NCBI RefSeq assembly: GCF_023078355.1
Contig: NZ_CP095552.1
Span: 496,001 to 560,000, forward strand
DNA from: Gordonia hongkongensis
GTDB taxonomy: Bacteria > Actinomycetota > Actinomycetes > Mycobacteriales > Mycobacteriaceae
Length of the DNA: 64,000 bases
Direction of reading: 5' to 3'
Below, piece by piece: positions 15,866-25,975 of the stretch (position 1 is the first letter of the stretch; every line of letters begins with the position of its first letter). A program made the position numbers and the translations under genes. The notes below the pieces were generated by a model, which was not told the origin of the DNA, ran no database searches, and was given only the letters and a program-made list of their open reading frames with translations.

Positions 15866-15910
15866 CCCTTCGTGGCTCGTCGCTTGCGCTCCTCGCACCT
15901 CAGGGAGCAG
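15866..15910. repeat. Interspersed repeat copy (CCCTTCG...CTCAGGGAGC type)
   Basis: The stretch runs from CCCTTCGTGGCTCGTCGC to GCACCTCAGGGAGCAG in the gap between the CNNM pair and gluQRS. The same element, with a few substitutions, occurs at 34671-34714 and 54855-54957, with a related form at 48963-49063. It lies between convergent genes and may act as a transcript end. Confidence 0.7.
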
Positions 15911-15938
15911 GGATTATGCGTTCTGGGGACGTGGGCCG

Positions 15939-16847
15939 CTAGGTCCACTCGTCGGCCGTCAGGAACCACGGTTCGGCCGGCAGCGCGGCGGGATCGAACC
16001 GCTTCGCCAGTTGCTCTGCGCGCACAGGCTCGTCCCGGTCGCCGAGCCCCAGTGAATGGGCGATGCGGGACAACACGGTCGACGTCGCCACCCCTGCGGC
16101 GGCGAGGTCGGCCAGGGTCACCGCCCCGTCCCGCTTGCTGAGCCGGATTCCGTTGGCGTTGAGCACCATCGGGACGTGCGCGTACGTCGGCGGGGTCTTC
16201 CCGAGCAGCGTCGCCAGGTAGGCCTGCCGGGGCGCCGACGACAACAGATCGTCCCCGCGGACGACCTGGTCGACGCCCTGCGCGGCATCGTCGACGACGA
16301 CGGCCAGGTTGTAGGCCGGGGTGCCGTCGTTGCGCAGCAGCACGAAGTCGTCGACCGCGCCCATGTAGGGGCCGTGCAGCAGGTCGTCGACGCCGTACTC
16401 CCGGACGTCGGCCCGCAGCCGGATCGCGGGTGGCCGGGTGGCACGGCGTTCGTCGCGCTCGGCGGCGGTGAGGTCGCGGCACGTGCCCGGGTAGGCGCCC
16501 TGCGGCGCATGGGGTGCGGACGGCGCGTCGAGGATCTCTCGGCGGGTGCAGAAACACTCGAAGGTGCGGCCGGCGTCGCGCAGGTCGTCGAGGACGGCAC
16601 GGTATGCCTCGAGCCGGTCGGTCTGGTGGACGACGGGCGGGTCCCAGTCGAGGCCCAGGGCCGCGAGATCGGACAACTGCCGGGAATCCGCACCCTCGAC
16701 GGCTCGGTCGAGATCCTCCATCCGGATCAGGAATTGTCGGCCGGTGGTCCGCGCGAAGAGCCAGGCGAGCACGGCGGTCCGCAGATTGCCGACGTGGAGG
16801 TCTCCGGAGGGGGAGGGCGCGTACCGGCCCGCTCGCTGCGTCGACAC
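15939..16847 (-). CDS. gluQ: Glutamyl-Q tRNA(Asp) synthetase
   Basis: 302-residue truncated class I glutamyl-tRNA synthetase paralogue. It activates glutamate and attaches it to queuosine at position 34 of tRNA-Asp. The catalytic domain is seen as GRYAPSPSGDLHVGNLRTA (HIGH-like motif), with IRLSKRDG as the KMSKS-like motif. The zinc site FECFCTRRE ... YPGTCRD is intact, and the C-terminal anticodon-binding domain of full GltX is absent. The start is GTG 16847, 7 nt after the -10 TAATCT on the minus strand. It presupposes Q-modified tRNA, which fits tgt about 7 kb away. It is divergent from ligC. Confidence 0.9.
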   Translation of the reverse strand: MSTQRAGRYAPSPSGDLHVGNLRTAVLAWLFARTTGRQFLIRMEDLDRAVEGADSRQLSDLAALGLDWDPPVVHQTDRLEAYRAVLDDLRDAGRTFECFCTRREILDAPSAPHAPQGAYPGTCRDLTAAERDERRATRPPAIRLRADVREYGVDDLLHGPYMGAVDDFVLLRNDGTPAYNLAVVVDDAAQGVDQVVRGDDLLSSAPRQAYLATLLGKTPPTYAHVPMVLNANGIRLSKRDGAVTLADLAAAGVATSTVLSRIAHSLGLGDRDEPVRAEQLAKRFDPAALPAEPWFLTADEWT

Positions 16848-16976
16848 CGCGTCGAGATTACCGGTCGGCGATGAGAATCCGCGCTGCGGCCGGTCTGCCT
16901 GTAACGGCCCGGACGACGACACGCCGGGTATGCGGCGGCGCGTAGGCGTTGCGGTCCCGTCGACGAGTGAGGAACG

Positions 16977-18038
16977 ATGAGTTTCATGGATCTCCCGGTC
17001 ATGCCGCCTGTTGCGCCGATGCTGGCCAAGGCGGTGACCAGCGTGCCGCCGCAGCCCGACGGTTCGGTGGCGTGGTCGTATGAACCCAAGTGGGATGGTT
17101 TTCGCGCGTTGGTCTTCCGCGACGGCGACGAGGTGACGATCGGATCGCGAGGCGGCAAGGACCTGGCCCGGTACTTCCCCGAGATCGTCGCGGCGGTGAA
17201 GGACGAACTGCCCGACAAGGTGGTCCTCGACGGTGAGATCGGGGTGCCGGCACTGATCGGCGACACGCATCGGCTCGACTGGGATTCGCTCGCGCAGCGC
17301 ATCCATCCGGCGGAATCGCGCGTCACCATGCTCGCGGAGAAGACACCGGCGATCTTCATCGGATTCGACGCGCTGGCGCTGGAGTCGACGAGCGTGATGG
17401 CCGAACCCTTCGAGGTGCGCCGGGAGGCCCTGCTACGGGCCGTCGGTCCGGGCGGCCGGGACCGACGCGTGCATGTCAGCCGGGTGACGAGCGACCCGGC
17501 GGTCGCCGAGGACTGGTTCTCCGCCTTCGAAGGCGCCGGGCTCGACGGCGTCGTCGCCAAGCGACTCGACGGCGTGTACGTCGAGAACAAGCGGGAGATG
17601 CTGAAGATCAAACACAAGCGGACCGCGGACTGTGTCATCTTCGGGTATCGAATCCACAAGTCGGGCACGGGGATCGGATCGATGCTGCTCGGACTGTACG
17701 GCGACGACGGCGAACTGCGGATGGTCGGCGGGGCGGGTGCCTTCTCCGACGCCAAGCGGATCGAGTTGCAGCAGATGTTCGAGCCGATGCGGCTGGACCC
17801 GGAGAAGGCGTCGCCGGGCGAGCCGACGCGGTGGCGTTCGGAGAAATCGGGGGAGTGGATCCCGATCCGTCCGGAGCTGGTCGCGGAGTTCGCCTATGAC
17901 CAGATGGAGAACCATCGCTTTCGGCACACGGTGAAATTCCTTCGCTGGCGGCCCGATCGAGAACCGGAGAGCTGCGGTTACGACCAGCTCGACGTCCCGC
18001 TGACCTACGATCTCCACGACGTCCTCGAAGGAGAATGA
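16977..18038 (+). CDS. ligC: ATP-dependent DNA ligase LigC
   Basis: 353-residue ATP-dependent DNA ligase. The adenylated lysine lies in motif I, EPKWDGFRA (K38), followed by SRGGKDLARYFPE, the DGEIGVPAL segment (motif III region), DGVVAKRLDG (motif IV) and LKIKHKRTADCV (motif V), then an OB domain. Length and order match mycobacterial LigC (Rv3731 type). It seals nicks in repair, probably of gaps filled by its partner, the polymerase-domain protein encoded immediately downstream. Its stop abuts that gene's start. The ATG 16977 start follows a GAGG sequence; an in-frame ATG nine bases later is possible. Confidence 0.92.
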   Translation: MSFMDLPVMPPVAPMLAKAVTSVPPQPDGSVAWSYEPKWDGFRALVFRDGDEVTIGSRGGKDLARYFPEIVAAVKDELPDKVVLDGEIGVPALIGDTHRLDWDSLAQRIHPAESRVTMLAEKTPAIFIGFDALALESTSVMAEPFEVRREALLRAVGPGGRDRRVHVSRVTSDPAVAEDWFSAFEGAGLDGVVAKRLDGVYVENKREMLKIKHKRTADCVIFGYRIHKSGTGIGSMLLGLYGDDGELRMVGGAGAFSDAKRIELQQMFEPMRLDPEKASPGEPTRWRSEKSGEWIPIRPELVAEFAYDQMENHRFRHTVKFLRWRPDREPESCGYDQLDVPLTYDLHDVLEGE

Positions 18039-18040
18039 CC

Positions 18041-19141
18041 ATGGCATCTCGTTCGCCCGCCGAGGAACTCGACGTCGACGGGGTCGCCGTCCGGATGAGC
18101 AACCCGGACAAGATCTACTTCCCCGAACTCGGCGAGAACGGCGGCCGCAAGCGCGATCTCGTCGGGTACTACCGCACCGTCGCACTCGGCGACACGGGTG
18201 GCAGGGCCGACGACAGCGGCGACGGACCGCTGATGCGCGCCACCCGCGACCGCCCGACCTTTCTGCAGCGCTTCCCCGACGGCGTCGAGGGCGAGGAGAT
18301 CTACCAGAAGCACATCGCGAAGAAGCGGCCCGAGCATGTGCAGTCCACCCCGATCGTGTTCCCCTCCAAACGAACCGGCGACGCGATCCGTCCCACGGTG
18401 CCGGCTGATCTCGTGTGGGGCGCGAACCTGGGGACCGTCACCTTCCATACCTGGCCGACCCTCCACCCCGACAACGACCATCCCGATCAGCTTCGCATCG
18501 ACCTCGATCCGCAACCCGGCACGACGTTCGAGGATGTCCGGCGTGTGGCGATCGAGGGGCTCAAGCCCCTGCTCGACGAACTGGGCTTCACCGGTTTCGT
18601 GAAGACCTCGGGCGGTCGGGGAGTACACGTGTACGTGCCCATCGAACCGCTGTGGGACTTCATCGCGACCCGACGCTGCGTCATCGCGATCGCCCGGGAA
18701 CTCGAACGCCGCGACCCGGACGCGGTCACCACATCGTGGTGGAAAGAAGAACGCGGAGAACGGATCTTCATCGATTACAACCAGAACGCCCGCGACCGCA
18801 CCATGGCGTCCCCGTACTCCGTTCGACGCAGCGCCCGCGCCCGGGTGTCGACGCCGGTGACGTGGGACGAACTCGCCGACGTCGATCCGGACGACTGCAC
18901 CATCGCGACCGTCCCGAAGCTCCTGGAAGATCGCGGCGACCCATGGGCCGACATCGCCGACCACCGGCGCGGCGTCGAGAAACTGCTGGAGATGGTGCAG
19001 GCCCATGACGCAAAGGGACTGGGCGACATGCCTTATCCGCCCAGCTATCCCAAGATGCCGGGCGAGCCGCCGCGCGTACAGCCGAGCAAGAAGGTCGCCG
19101 AGCACTGGGATGAGAAGGGCAACCGACGCTCCGACGGCTGA
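18041..19141 (+). CDS. LigD-type DNA polymerase-domain protein (Prim-PolC-like)
   Basis: 366-residue stand-alone archaeo-eukaryotic primase-superfamily polymerase related to the LigD POL domain. The paired metal-binding aspartates lie in LRIDLDPQPG, the nucleotide-binding TSGGRGVHVYVP follows, and IDYNQNARDRTMASPYSVR supplies the third-acid region. In mycobacteria the matching protein (Rv3730c, PolD2/Prim-PolC) works with LigC in gap-filling repair. An ATG at 18035 would overlap the ligC stop (ATGA), but AAGGAGA ends directly against it, so ATG 18041 with proper spacing is preferred. The two genes form a tight operon. Confidence 0.9.
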   Translation: MASRSPAEELDVDGVAVRMSNPDKIYFPELGENGGRKRDLVGYYRTVALGDTGGRADDSGDGPLMRATRDRPTFLQRFPDGVEGEEIYQKHIAKKRPEHVQSTPIVFPSKRTGDAIRPTVPADLVWGANLGTVTFHTWPTLHPDNDHPDQLRIDLDPQPGTTFEDVRRVAIEGLKPLLDELGFTGFVKTSGGRGVHVYVPIEPLWDFIATRRCVIAIARELERRDPDAVTTSWWKEERGERIFIDYNQNARDRTMASPYSVRRSARARVSTPVTWDELADVDPDDCTIATVPKLLEDRGDPWADIADHRRGVEKLLEMVQAHDAKGLGDMPYPPSYPKMPGEPPRVQPSKKVAEHWDEKGNRRSDG

Positions 19142-19160
19142 TGCCCGGGTTCCGTATGGG

Positions 19161-20009
19161 TCAGCGGCGCAGCGCCTCGGCCGCCCAGGTCGCGAAACTC
19201 TGCCAGCCCACATCAGGGAACCGGCGGTGCAGCGTCGGGATGTCGACCTCGTACCCGCGGTCGCCGAGGAACGTGAACATCGCCCGCATGTCCTCGGACT
19301 CGATACGTTCGGGATCGTAGGACTCCGCCGTGACCGTGGTGCCGAGAACGTCGCCGATGATGCGCGCCATCTCCTCGGGCGTCGGCTGATCGGACGCGAG
19401 GTCGATGCGCTGGCCGACGTGGACGTCCGGGGCGGCGAACAGAGTGGCGACGAGTCGGCCGAGGTCGCGCCGCGAGAGTTGTTGCAGCGGCTTGTCCGCG
19501 GGCATCGCGATCGGCATCACGCCCGCCGCGAGCGCGTCGGCTCCGCCGAGCAGGTTGTCGAAGAAGTAGGCCGGGCCGACGATCGTGTGCGGGATCTCGG
19601 TGGCTGCGAGCATCTGCTCGACCTCGAACTTGGAATCGAAATGCGGCACGCCGGTCTGACGATCGGCCGAGGCCACCGAGGAGAACACGAGGTACGGGAT
19701 CGACGCGGACGTGGCGGCTTCGATCAGCGCACGACCCTGACCGATCTCGGCCTCGACGCCGGATTCGAACGGGGTGGTGAGCGCGAACACGCCCGCGGAC
19801 CCGGTGAATGCCTCGGTGAGACCCGACCCGCTCACGATGTCCCCGACGGCGAGTTCGACGCCTCGGTCGGCCAGGCGTGCCGCCTTGCTCGACACCGCGT
19901 CCCGCACAACGGCGCGGACCGGGAAACCGGCCTCGAGCAGCGCGTCGAGCACAGCGCCGCCCTGCCCTCCGGTGGCTCCGACGACAACGACAGGAGAGGA
20001 ATCGGCCAT
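19161..20009 (-). CDS. NmrA-like NAD(P)-binding protein
   Basis: 282-residue atypical SDR of the NmrA/HSCARG type. A Rossmann start VVVVGATGGQGGAVLDALL is followed by RAVVRD, the VGDIV turn, an FSSVAS motif, and IVGPAYFFDN where classical SDRs have the catalytic region. Members bind NAD(P)H and act either as redox sensors or as quinone reductases; which applies here is unknown. ATG 20009 is 7 nt from the -10 TAGGGT on the minus strand. It converges on the polymerase-domain gene and is divergent from the tRNA-Ser gene. Confidence 0.82.
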   Translation of the reverse strand: MADSSPVVVVGATGGQGGAVLDALLEAGFPVRAVVRDAVSSKAARLADRGVELAVGDIVSGSGLTEAFTGSAGVFALTTPFESGVEAEIGQGRALIEAATSASIPYLVFSSVASADRQTGVPHFDSKFEVEQMLAATEIPHTIVGPAYFFDNLLGGADALAAGVMPIAMPADKPLQQLSRRDLGRLVATLFAAPDVHVGQRIDLASDQPTPEEMARIIGDVLGTTVTAESYDPERIESEDMRAMFTFLGDRGYEVDIPTLHRRFPDVGWQSFATWAAEALRR

Positions 20010-20087
20010 GTCGTCGACCCTAGCGGTCACACTCGACGGCCGGACGGTTTGGGTGAGTGCGCCGTCGGCGGCTATCATCTCGACGTT

Positions 20088-20176
20088 GGAGGATTCGCCT
20101 AGTGGCCTATGGCGCTCGCCTGGAACGCGGGTTGGGTTAACAGCCCTCAGGGGTTCGAATCCCCTATCCTCCGCCA
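20088..20176 (+). tRNA. tRNA-Ser (GGA)
   Basis: 89-nt class II tRNA. The acceptor stem GGAGGAT pairs with ATCCTCC, the CCA tail is encoded, the T-loop is GTTCGAATC, and a long variable arm is present. The anticodon arm CTCGC-CTGGAAC-GCGGG gives anticodon GGA (serine, UCC/UCU codons). A -10-like TATCAT (20073-20078) lies 9 nt upstream. In mycobacteria a serine tRNA likewise precedes the SRP RNA and aminotransferase. Confidence 0.97.
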
Positions 20177-20177
20177 C

Positions 20178-20227
20178 CGAAGGTCCGCAGTGACACCCGT
20201 ATTACCGGGTGACACTGCGGACCTTCG
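20178..20227 (+). terminator. Long hairpin after tRNA-Ser
   Basis: Two 22-nt arms (CGAAGGTCCGCAG... and its complement) with one mismatch enclose a 6-nt loop, directly after the tRNA CCA. There is no U-run, as is usual in high-GC actinobacterial terminators. It probably ends the tRNA transcript before the SRP RNA promoter. Confidence 0.75.
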
Positions 20228-20258
20228 TCGTATCCCCGAGCGTGCGGGCCGAGTGTGA

Positions 20259-21764
<1,506 letters not shown>

Positions 21765-21852
21765 CCCGACACGCCGATCCCGGCGTTAGATTGCTCTCAT
21801 TCTCCGGCGAGTGCGCTGGCGTGCGCGCCACTTTGTGACAGGCTTTCAAATC

Positions 21853-23361
21853 GTGAATCTGCCCAGGCCGGTTCTTCTCGCAACCGGTTTCGCCGTCGTG
21901 GGGGTCATCGCACTGGCACTCCAGGATGTCGTCGTACCCCTGGGCGCCCAATTCTGGGGTTTGCTGCACAACCAGATCGATCTCTCGGTGTATCAGGCGG
22001 GTGCCCGGGCGGTCGCCAACGGCGTCAGTCTCTACGACGTCAAGATGATCGGCGACCTGGACTACACCTACTCGCCGTTCTCCGCCTTGCTGTTCAGTCC
22101 GCTGGCCTGGATGTCCTTCGACGTCGCCCGCATGTTGTGGTCGGCGGGCATCGTCGTGGCGCTCTATCTGGTGATCATGCTGAGCTTCCGCAGCCTCGGC
22201 CGGCCGGTGACCTGGCCGTTGCGCGTGATCGCGGCGTCGCTGGTGGCGGTGGCGATGTTGTTCGAGCCGGTTCGTACGACGATCTGGTACGGGCAGATCA
22301 ATGTGTTCCTGATGCTCGTGATCGTGGCCGATCTGGCGCGTCCGGACGGTGGACGCCTCAAGGGGTTCTGGACCGGAGTCGCCGCGGGAATCAAGCTGAC
22401 GCCCCTCATTTTCGCCGGTTACTTCCTCGTGCAACGGAACTGGCGCGCCCTCGCCGGGGTGGTGGGCGGCTTCGCCACCACCATGCTCATCGGGTTCGCC
22501 GCCTTGCCCGGGGACTCGTGGTCGTACTGGACGGGCAAACTGTTCGAGTCCGACCGGGTCGGTTCGGCTCAGTTGCGCGGTAACCAGTCCCTGCGCGGCA
22601 TGCTGGCCAACCACCTCGACACCGACAATCCGCCGACGCTGCTCTGGCTCGCCCTGGTGCTGGCAGGGCTGGCGGTCGGCTTCGCGGTGGCGACGTACGC
22701 CCATCGCAAAGGTCAGGAACTCCTCGCCGTCAGCATTGTCGGGATGACCGCCTGCGTGGTGTCGCCGATGTCGTGGGGCCACCACTGGGTGTGGTTCATC
22801 CCGATCCTGGTCATCGGAATCCACCTGGTCCTCGACACCCGGCAGCCGCGGTCGCCGCGGGTGTGGGCCGGGGTGGGCGCGGCGGCACTGGTGCTTCTCG
22901 CGTTCTCGTGGCCGACGCATGTACCGGCGCTGATCCCGGACGGTTATTACACGGGGCTGTACGTCAAGACCCGCATCACGTGGCTCAACTGGTTCACGGT
23001 CAGCCCATATCTGTGGGCCTACCTCGGCGTGCTCGTCGCGACGGTCGTCGGCCTGCGGATGATCGGCAGCCGCGGCTACTCCTCGCCGCCGCCCGCCGAC
23101 CCGATCATCCCGCCCGGCGTCGCGGCTGCGGTGATCGCCGAGGGTGGGCTGCCGACCGGCGATGCGGGCGGCACCGCCAGTGAGGGCACACGACGGCCGG
23201 ACATGGGTGGCGAGGAGTCCGGGCCGCGCGACTCGCGAGGCACGTCCGGGCATACTCCGCGTACTTCGGAAGACACCCCCGGGATGGCCGATGACCTGGT
23301 CGGAACCGATGGCGAACCCGTCACCGAGACACCCGATCAGGGGCCCGCTGCACCAGTGTGA
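21853..23361 (+). CDS. Polyprenol-phosphate-mannose-dependent mannosyltransferase (GT87-like)
   Basis: About 502-residue multispanning membrane protein of the GT-C fold (GT87, DUF2029). It has around ten hydrophobic segments, an early luminal loop with QIDLSVYQAGARAVANG, a YTYSPFSALLFSPLAW motif, GQINVFLMLVIVADL, and SPMSWGHHWVWFIP near the C-terminal membrane region. Actinobacterial homologues such as PimE extend phosphatidylinositol mannosides or lipoarabinomannan using polyprenyl-phosphate-mannose; the exact acceptor here is unknown. A hydrophilic Pro/Gly/Thr-rich tail of about 95 residues follows the last span. The start is uncertain among GTGs at 21811, 21835 and 21853. It lies between aspT and dnaX, where mycobacteria lack it. 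Confidence 0.83.
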   Translation: MNLPRPVLLATGFAVVGVIALALQDVVVPLGAQFWGLLHNQIDLSVYQAGARAVANGVSLYDVKMIGDLDYTYSPFSALLFSPLAWMSFDVARMLWSAGIVVALYLVIMLSFRSLGRPVTWPLRVIAASLVAVAMLFEPVRTTIWYGQINVFLMLVIVADLARPDGGRLKGFWTGVAAGIKLTPLIFAGYFLVQRNWRALAGVVGGFATTMLIGFAALPGDSWSYWTGKLFESDRVGSAQLRGNQSLRGMLANHLDTDNPPTLLWLALVLAGLAVGFAVATYAHRKGQELLAVSIVGMTACVVSPMSWGHHWVWFIPILVIGIHLVLDTRQPRSPRVWAGVGAAALVLLAFSWPTHVPALIPDGYYTGLYVKTRITWLNWFTVSPYLWAYLGVLVATVVGLRMIGSRGYSSPPPADPIIPPGVAAAVIAEGGLPTGDAGGTASEGTRRPDMGGEESGPRDSRGTSGHTPRTSEDTPGMADDLVGTDGEPVTETPDQGPAAPV

Positions 23362-23404
23362 GGCACACTCATCGACTGTCACGGGTCGCCGGTAGTCTCG
23401 ACGC

Positions 23405-25867
23405 GTGGCTCTGTATCGCACCTATCGCCCGGCTACCTTCGCCGACGTCGTGGGGCAGGAGCACGTCACCGATCCGTTGAGCCGTGCCCTGGATTCCGGT
23501 CGCATCAATCACGCGTATCTCTTCTCCGGTCCTCGCGGTTGTGGCAAGACGTCGTCGGCGCGGATCCTGGCTCGTTCGCTGAACTGTGTGCAGGGCCCCA
23601 CCTCCACACCGTGCGGAACGTGCGTCTCCTGTGTGGCGCTCGCGCCGGGCGGCCCGGGCAACCTCGACGTCATCGAGCTCGACGCCGCGAGTCACGGCGG
23701 TGTCGACGACACCCGCGAGCTGCGCGACCGCGCCTTCTATGCGCCCGCCGAGTCGCGCTACCGCGTGTTCATCGTCGACGAGGCGCACATGGTGACGAAC
23801 GCGGGATTCAACGCGCTCCTGAAGATCGTCGAAGAGCCGCCGGAGCATCTGATCTTCGTGTTCGCGACCACCGAACCCGAGAAGGTGCTGCCGACCATCC
23901 GGTCGCGCACCCACCACTACCCGTTCCGGCTGCTCGCGCCGCCGGTCATGCGCGGTCTCCTGGAGACGATCTGTGAGCGCGAGGGCGTGACCGTCGCGTC
24001 CGAGGTGTACCCGCTCGTCATACGGGCGGGTGGCGGTTCGCCTCGTGACTCGCTGTCGATCCTCGATCAGCTGCTGGCCGGCGCCGACGACCAGGGTGTC
24101 GCCTACGAACGCGCACTGGCGCTGCTCGGCGTCACCGACGTGGCGCTGATCGACACCGCGGTCGACGCTCTCGCCGACGCCGACGGTTCGGCATTGTTCG
24201 GCACGGTGGAGAAGGTGGTCGACGCCGGGCACGATCCTCGACGGTTCGCCGTCGACCTGCTGGAACGTCTTCGCGATCTGATTCTGCTGCAGGCTGTTCC
24301 GGACGCCGCGGACCGCGGACTCGTCGAGGCGCCGGGTGACCAGCTCGCCCGCATGCGCGCCCAGATCGAGACCCTCGGGCCCGCGTCGCTGACCAGGTTC
24401 GCCGAGATCGTGCACAACGCGCTCGGGGAGATGCGCGGCACGACGTCGCCGCGACTCCTGCTCGAGGTGATGTGCGCGCGGATGCTGCTGCCCGCGGTCT
24501 CCGCCGACGACGCAGCTCTGTTGCAGCGACTCGAACGACTCGAGTCGGGTATCGGCACGACGTCGATCCCGGTACCCGCGAAACCGGCTGAGCCGGAACC
24601 GGAACCGAAGTTCGTGCGGCCCTCGCAGCGCAAGGCGATGGAAGAGGCCAAGGCTGCCGAGGCGTCCGAGCGCGCAGCCGCGGAAGCCGTCGAGGCCGAC
24701 GCCGCGCAACCCGACGCCGGCCGGGTGCCGGAACCGGTGGTGTCTGAGCCGGTTGCGCCGGCGACGGTGGTGGAGACTCCTGCGCCGGAACCCGTCGTTG
24801 CTGAAGCGGTCACGGCAGACGCGGCGCCCGAGGCGGTTGAACACGACTCGACCGACGTCGCAACGGGTTCGGGGGTCGAGGCCGAGGCGGTGCTGCCCGC
24901 GGAGGAGCCCGCCGACGACGAGTCGATGCTCGACGAACTGATCGCCGACCAACCGAGTGCCGAGGCGGCAGAGGTCGAACCGGCGCCGGCCGCTGACGCC
25001 TCATCGGACGACGAGACGGCATCTCTGATCGAGGTGCCCGCCCCGCCGACGCCGCCGACTCAGCCGCCGGCACGGTCCGACCGGACCCCGTCCGCACCCG
25101 AACCGCCGTCGCGCCATCGGGACGCGTCCTCGCCCGAACCGGAACCGATTGCCGAACCGGCGTCGACCGCGGCGTACGACGACATCCCGCTGCCCGATGA
25201 GCCCGTCGACGAGGACGACGTCCCGCCACCCGACGCGATGCCGGTCCGTGCCCGTCGGCCCGAGCCCGAGCCGGTGCCCGAACCGGAGCCCGAGCCCGAG
25301 GCGACCGCCGGGCTCGACGCCGACTCGGTTCGCAAGCGGTATCAGGACATCCGGGCCGCGGTGCGGGAACGGTCGAAGAGTCTCGAGCCGATGCTGTCGG
25401 CGGCGGTCATCGCCGACGTCGACGGGACGACCGTCGTGCTCTCGCATCCGGTCGAGGTGCTGGTCGGGCGGTTGTCCGCGCCGCACGCCGTGACGATCAT
25501 CCGCGAGGCGCTCACCGAGGTCTTCGGCACCGAACTCGACGTGCGTACCGTGCACCAGGCGCCGGGCGCCGCCGCGCCCTCCGCCACGTCGACCGCGCCG
25601 CCGTCGAAGCAAGCGGCCAAGGCTCGGCAGTCGTACTCACGTCCGAGCCGCGCGCGTGACCAGTCGGCGGCGCCGGCCCCCACACCGGACCCGGTCGCCG
25701 AACCGGAGGAGCCCGAGCCGCCACGTGCCGACGAGGACATCCCGCACGACGAACGCGCGGAGATGGTGGCCGATGCACGCACCGGCAGCCCCGAGCAGCG
25801 GCTCGACCCCGACCAGGTGGCGCTGGAACTGCTCAAGTCGGAGCTGGGGGCACGGCCGCTCGAGTGA
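23405..25867 (+). CDS. dnaX: DNA polymerase III subunits gamma/tau
   Basis: 820-residue clamp-loader ATPase. The N-terminus MALYRTYRPATFADVVGQ is typical. Walker A GPRGCGKT (residues 42-49), a four-cysteine zinc site (C61, C70, C73, C76), Walker B IVDEAH (D125/E126) and the SRC-like FATTEPEKVLPTIRSR follow. After about residue 370 is a long low-complexity Pro/Glu/Ala-rich linker, then a conserved C-terminal domain (SVRKRYQDIRAAVRERSKS) that contacts the polymerase. I saw no obvious slippery heptamer for a gamma form. GTG 23405 is 6 nt after the -10 TAGTCT (23393-23398), consistent with leaderless translation. Confidence 0.96.
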   Translation: MALYRTYRPATFADVVGQEHVTDPLSRALDSGRINHAYLFSGPRGCGKTSSARILARSLNCVQGPTSTPCGTCVSCVALAPGGPGNLDVIELDAASHGGVDDTRELRDRAFYAPAESRYRVFIVDEAHMVTNAGFNALLKIVEEPPEHLIFVFATTEPEKVLPTIRSRTHHYPFRLLAPPVMRGLLETICEREGVTVASEVYPLVIRAGGGSPRDSLSILDQLLAGADDQGVAYERALALLGVTDVALIDTAVDALADADGSALFGTVEKVVDAGHDPRRFAVDLLERLRDLILLQAVPDAADRGLVEAPGDQLARMRAQIETLGPASLTRFAEIVHNALGEMRGTTSPRLLLEVMCARMLLPAVSADDAALLQRLERLESGIGTTSIPVPAKPAEPEPEPKFVRPSQRKAMEEAKAAEASERAAAEAVEADAAQPDAGRVPEPVVSEPVAPATVVETPAPEPVVAEAVTADAAPEAVEHDSTDVATGSGVEAEAVLPAEEPADDESMLDELIADQPSAEAAEVEPAPAADASSDDETASLIEVPAPPTPPTQPPARSDRTPSAPEPPSRHRDASSPEPEPIAEPASTAAYDDIPLPDEPVDEDDVPPPDAMPVRARRPEPEPVPEPEPEPEATAGLDADSVRKRYQDIRAAVRERSKSLEPMLSAAVIADVDGTTVVLSHPVEVLVGRLSAPHAVTIIREALTEVFGTELDVRTVHQAPGAAAPSATSTAPPSKQAAKARQSYSRPSRARDQSAAPAPTPDPVAEPEEPEPPRADEDIPHDERAEMVADARTGSPEQRLDPDQVALELLKSELGARPLE

Positions 25868-25890
25868 CCGGGTGCGCTCGGGAAGCTTTG

Positions 25891-25963
25891 TCTGAAAACC
25901 GCCCCGCGCAACAGGTTCGACGACGATACGCCGCGTGTCCGATTTCTGAGGGCGGTTTTCAGA
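25891..25963. terminator. Inverted repeat between dnaX and methyltransferase gene
   Basis: A perfect 14-bp inverted repeat: TCTGAAAACCGCCC (25891-25904) and GGGCGGTTTTCAGA (25950-25963), separated by 45 nt, lies between convergent genes. Either strand could form the stem, so it may serve as a bidirectional terminator, though the loop is unusually long. Confidence 0.45.
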
Positions 25964-25975
25964 GGCGGGTCGGGC

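Noticed and set aside
18035..18041. ATG 18035 as the start of the polymerase-domain gene
   Set aside because: The Shine-Dalgarno-like AAGGAGA ends directly against it; ATG 18041 has workable spacing. The difference is only two codons.
24900..25860. Possible programmed frameshift for a gamma form of DnaX
   Set aside because: No A- or T-rich slippery heptamer with a following stem was found in the linker region, and the frame is open to the end.
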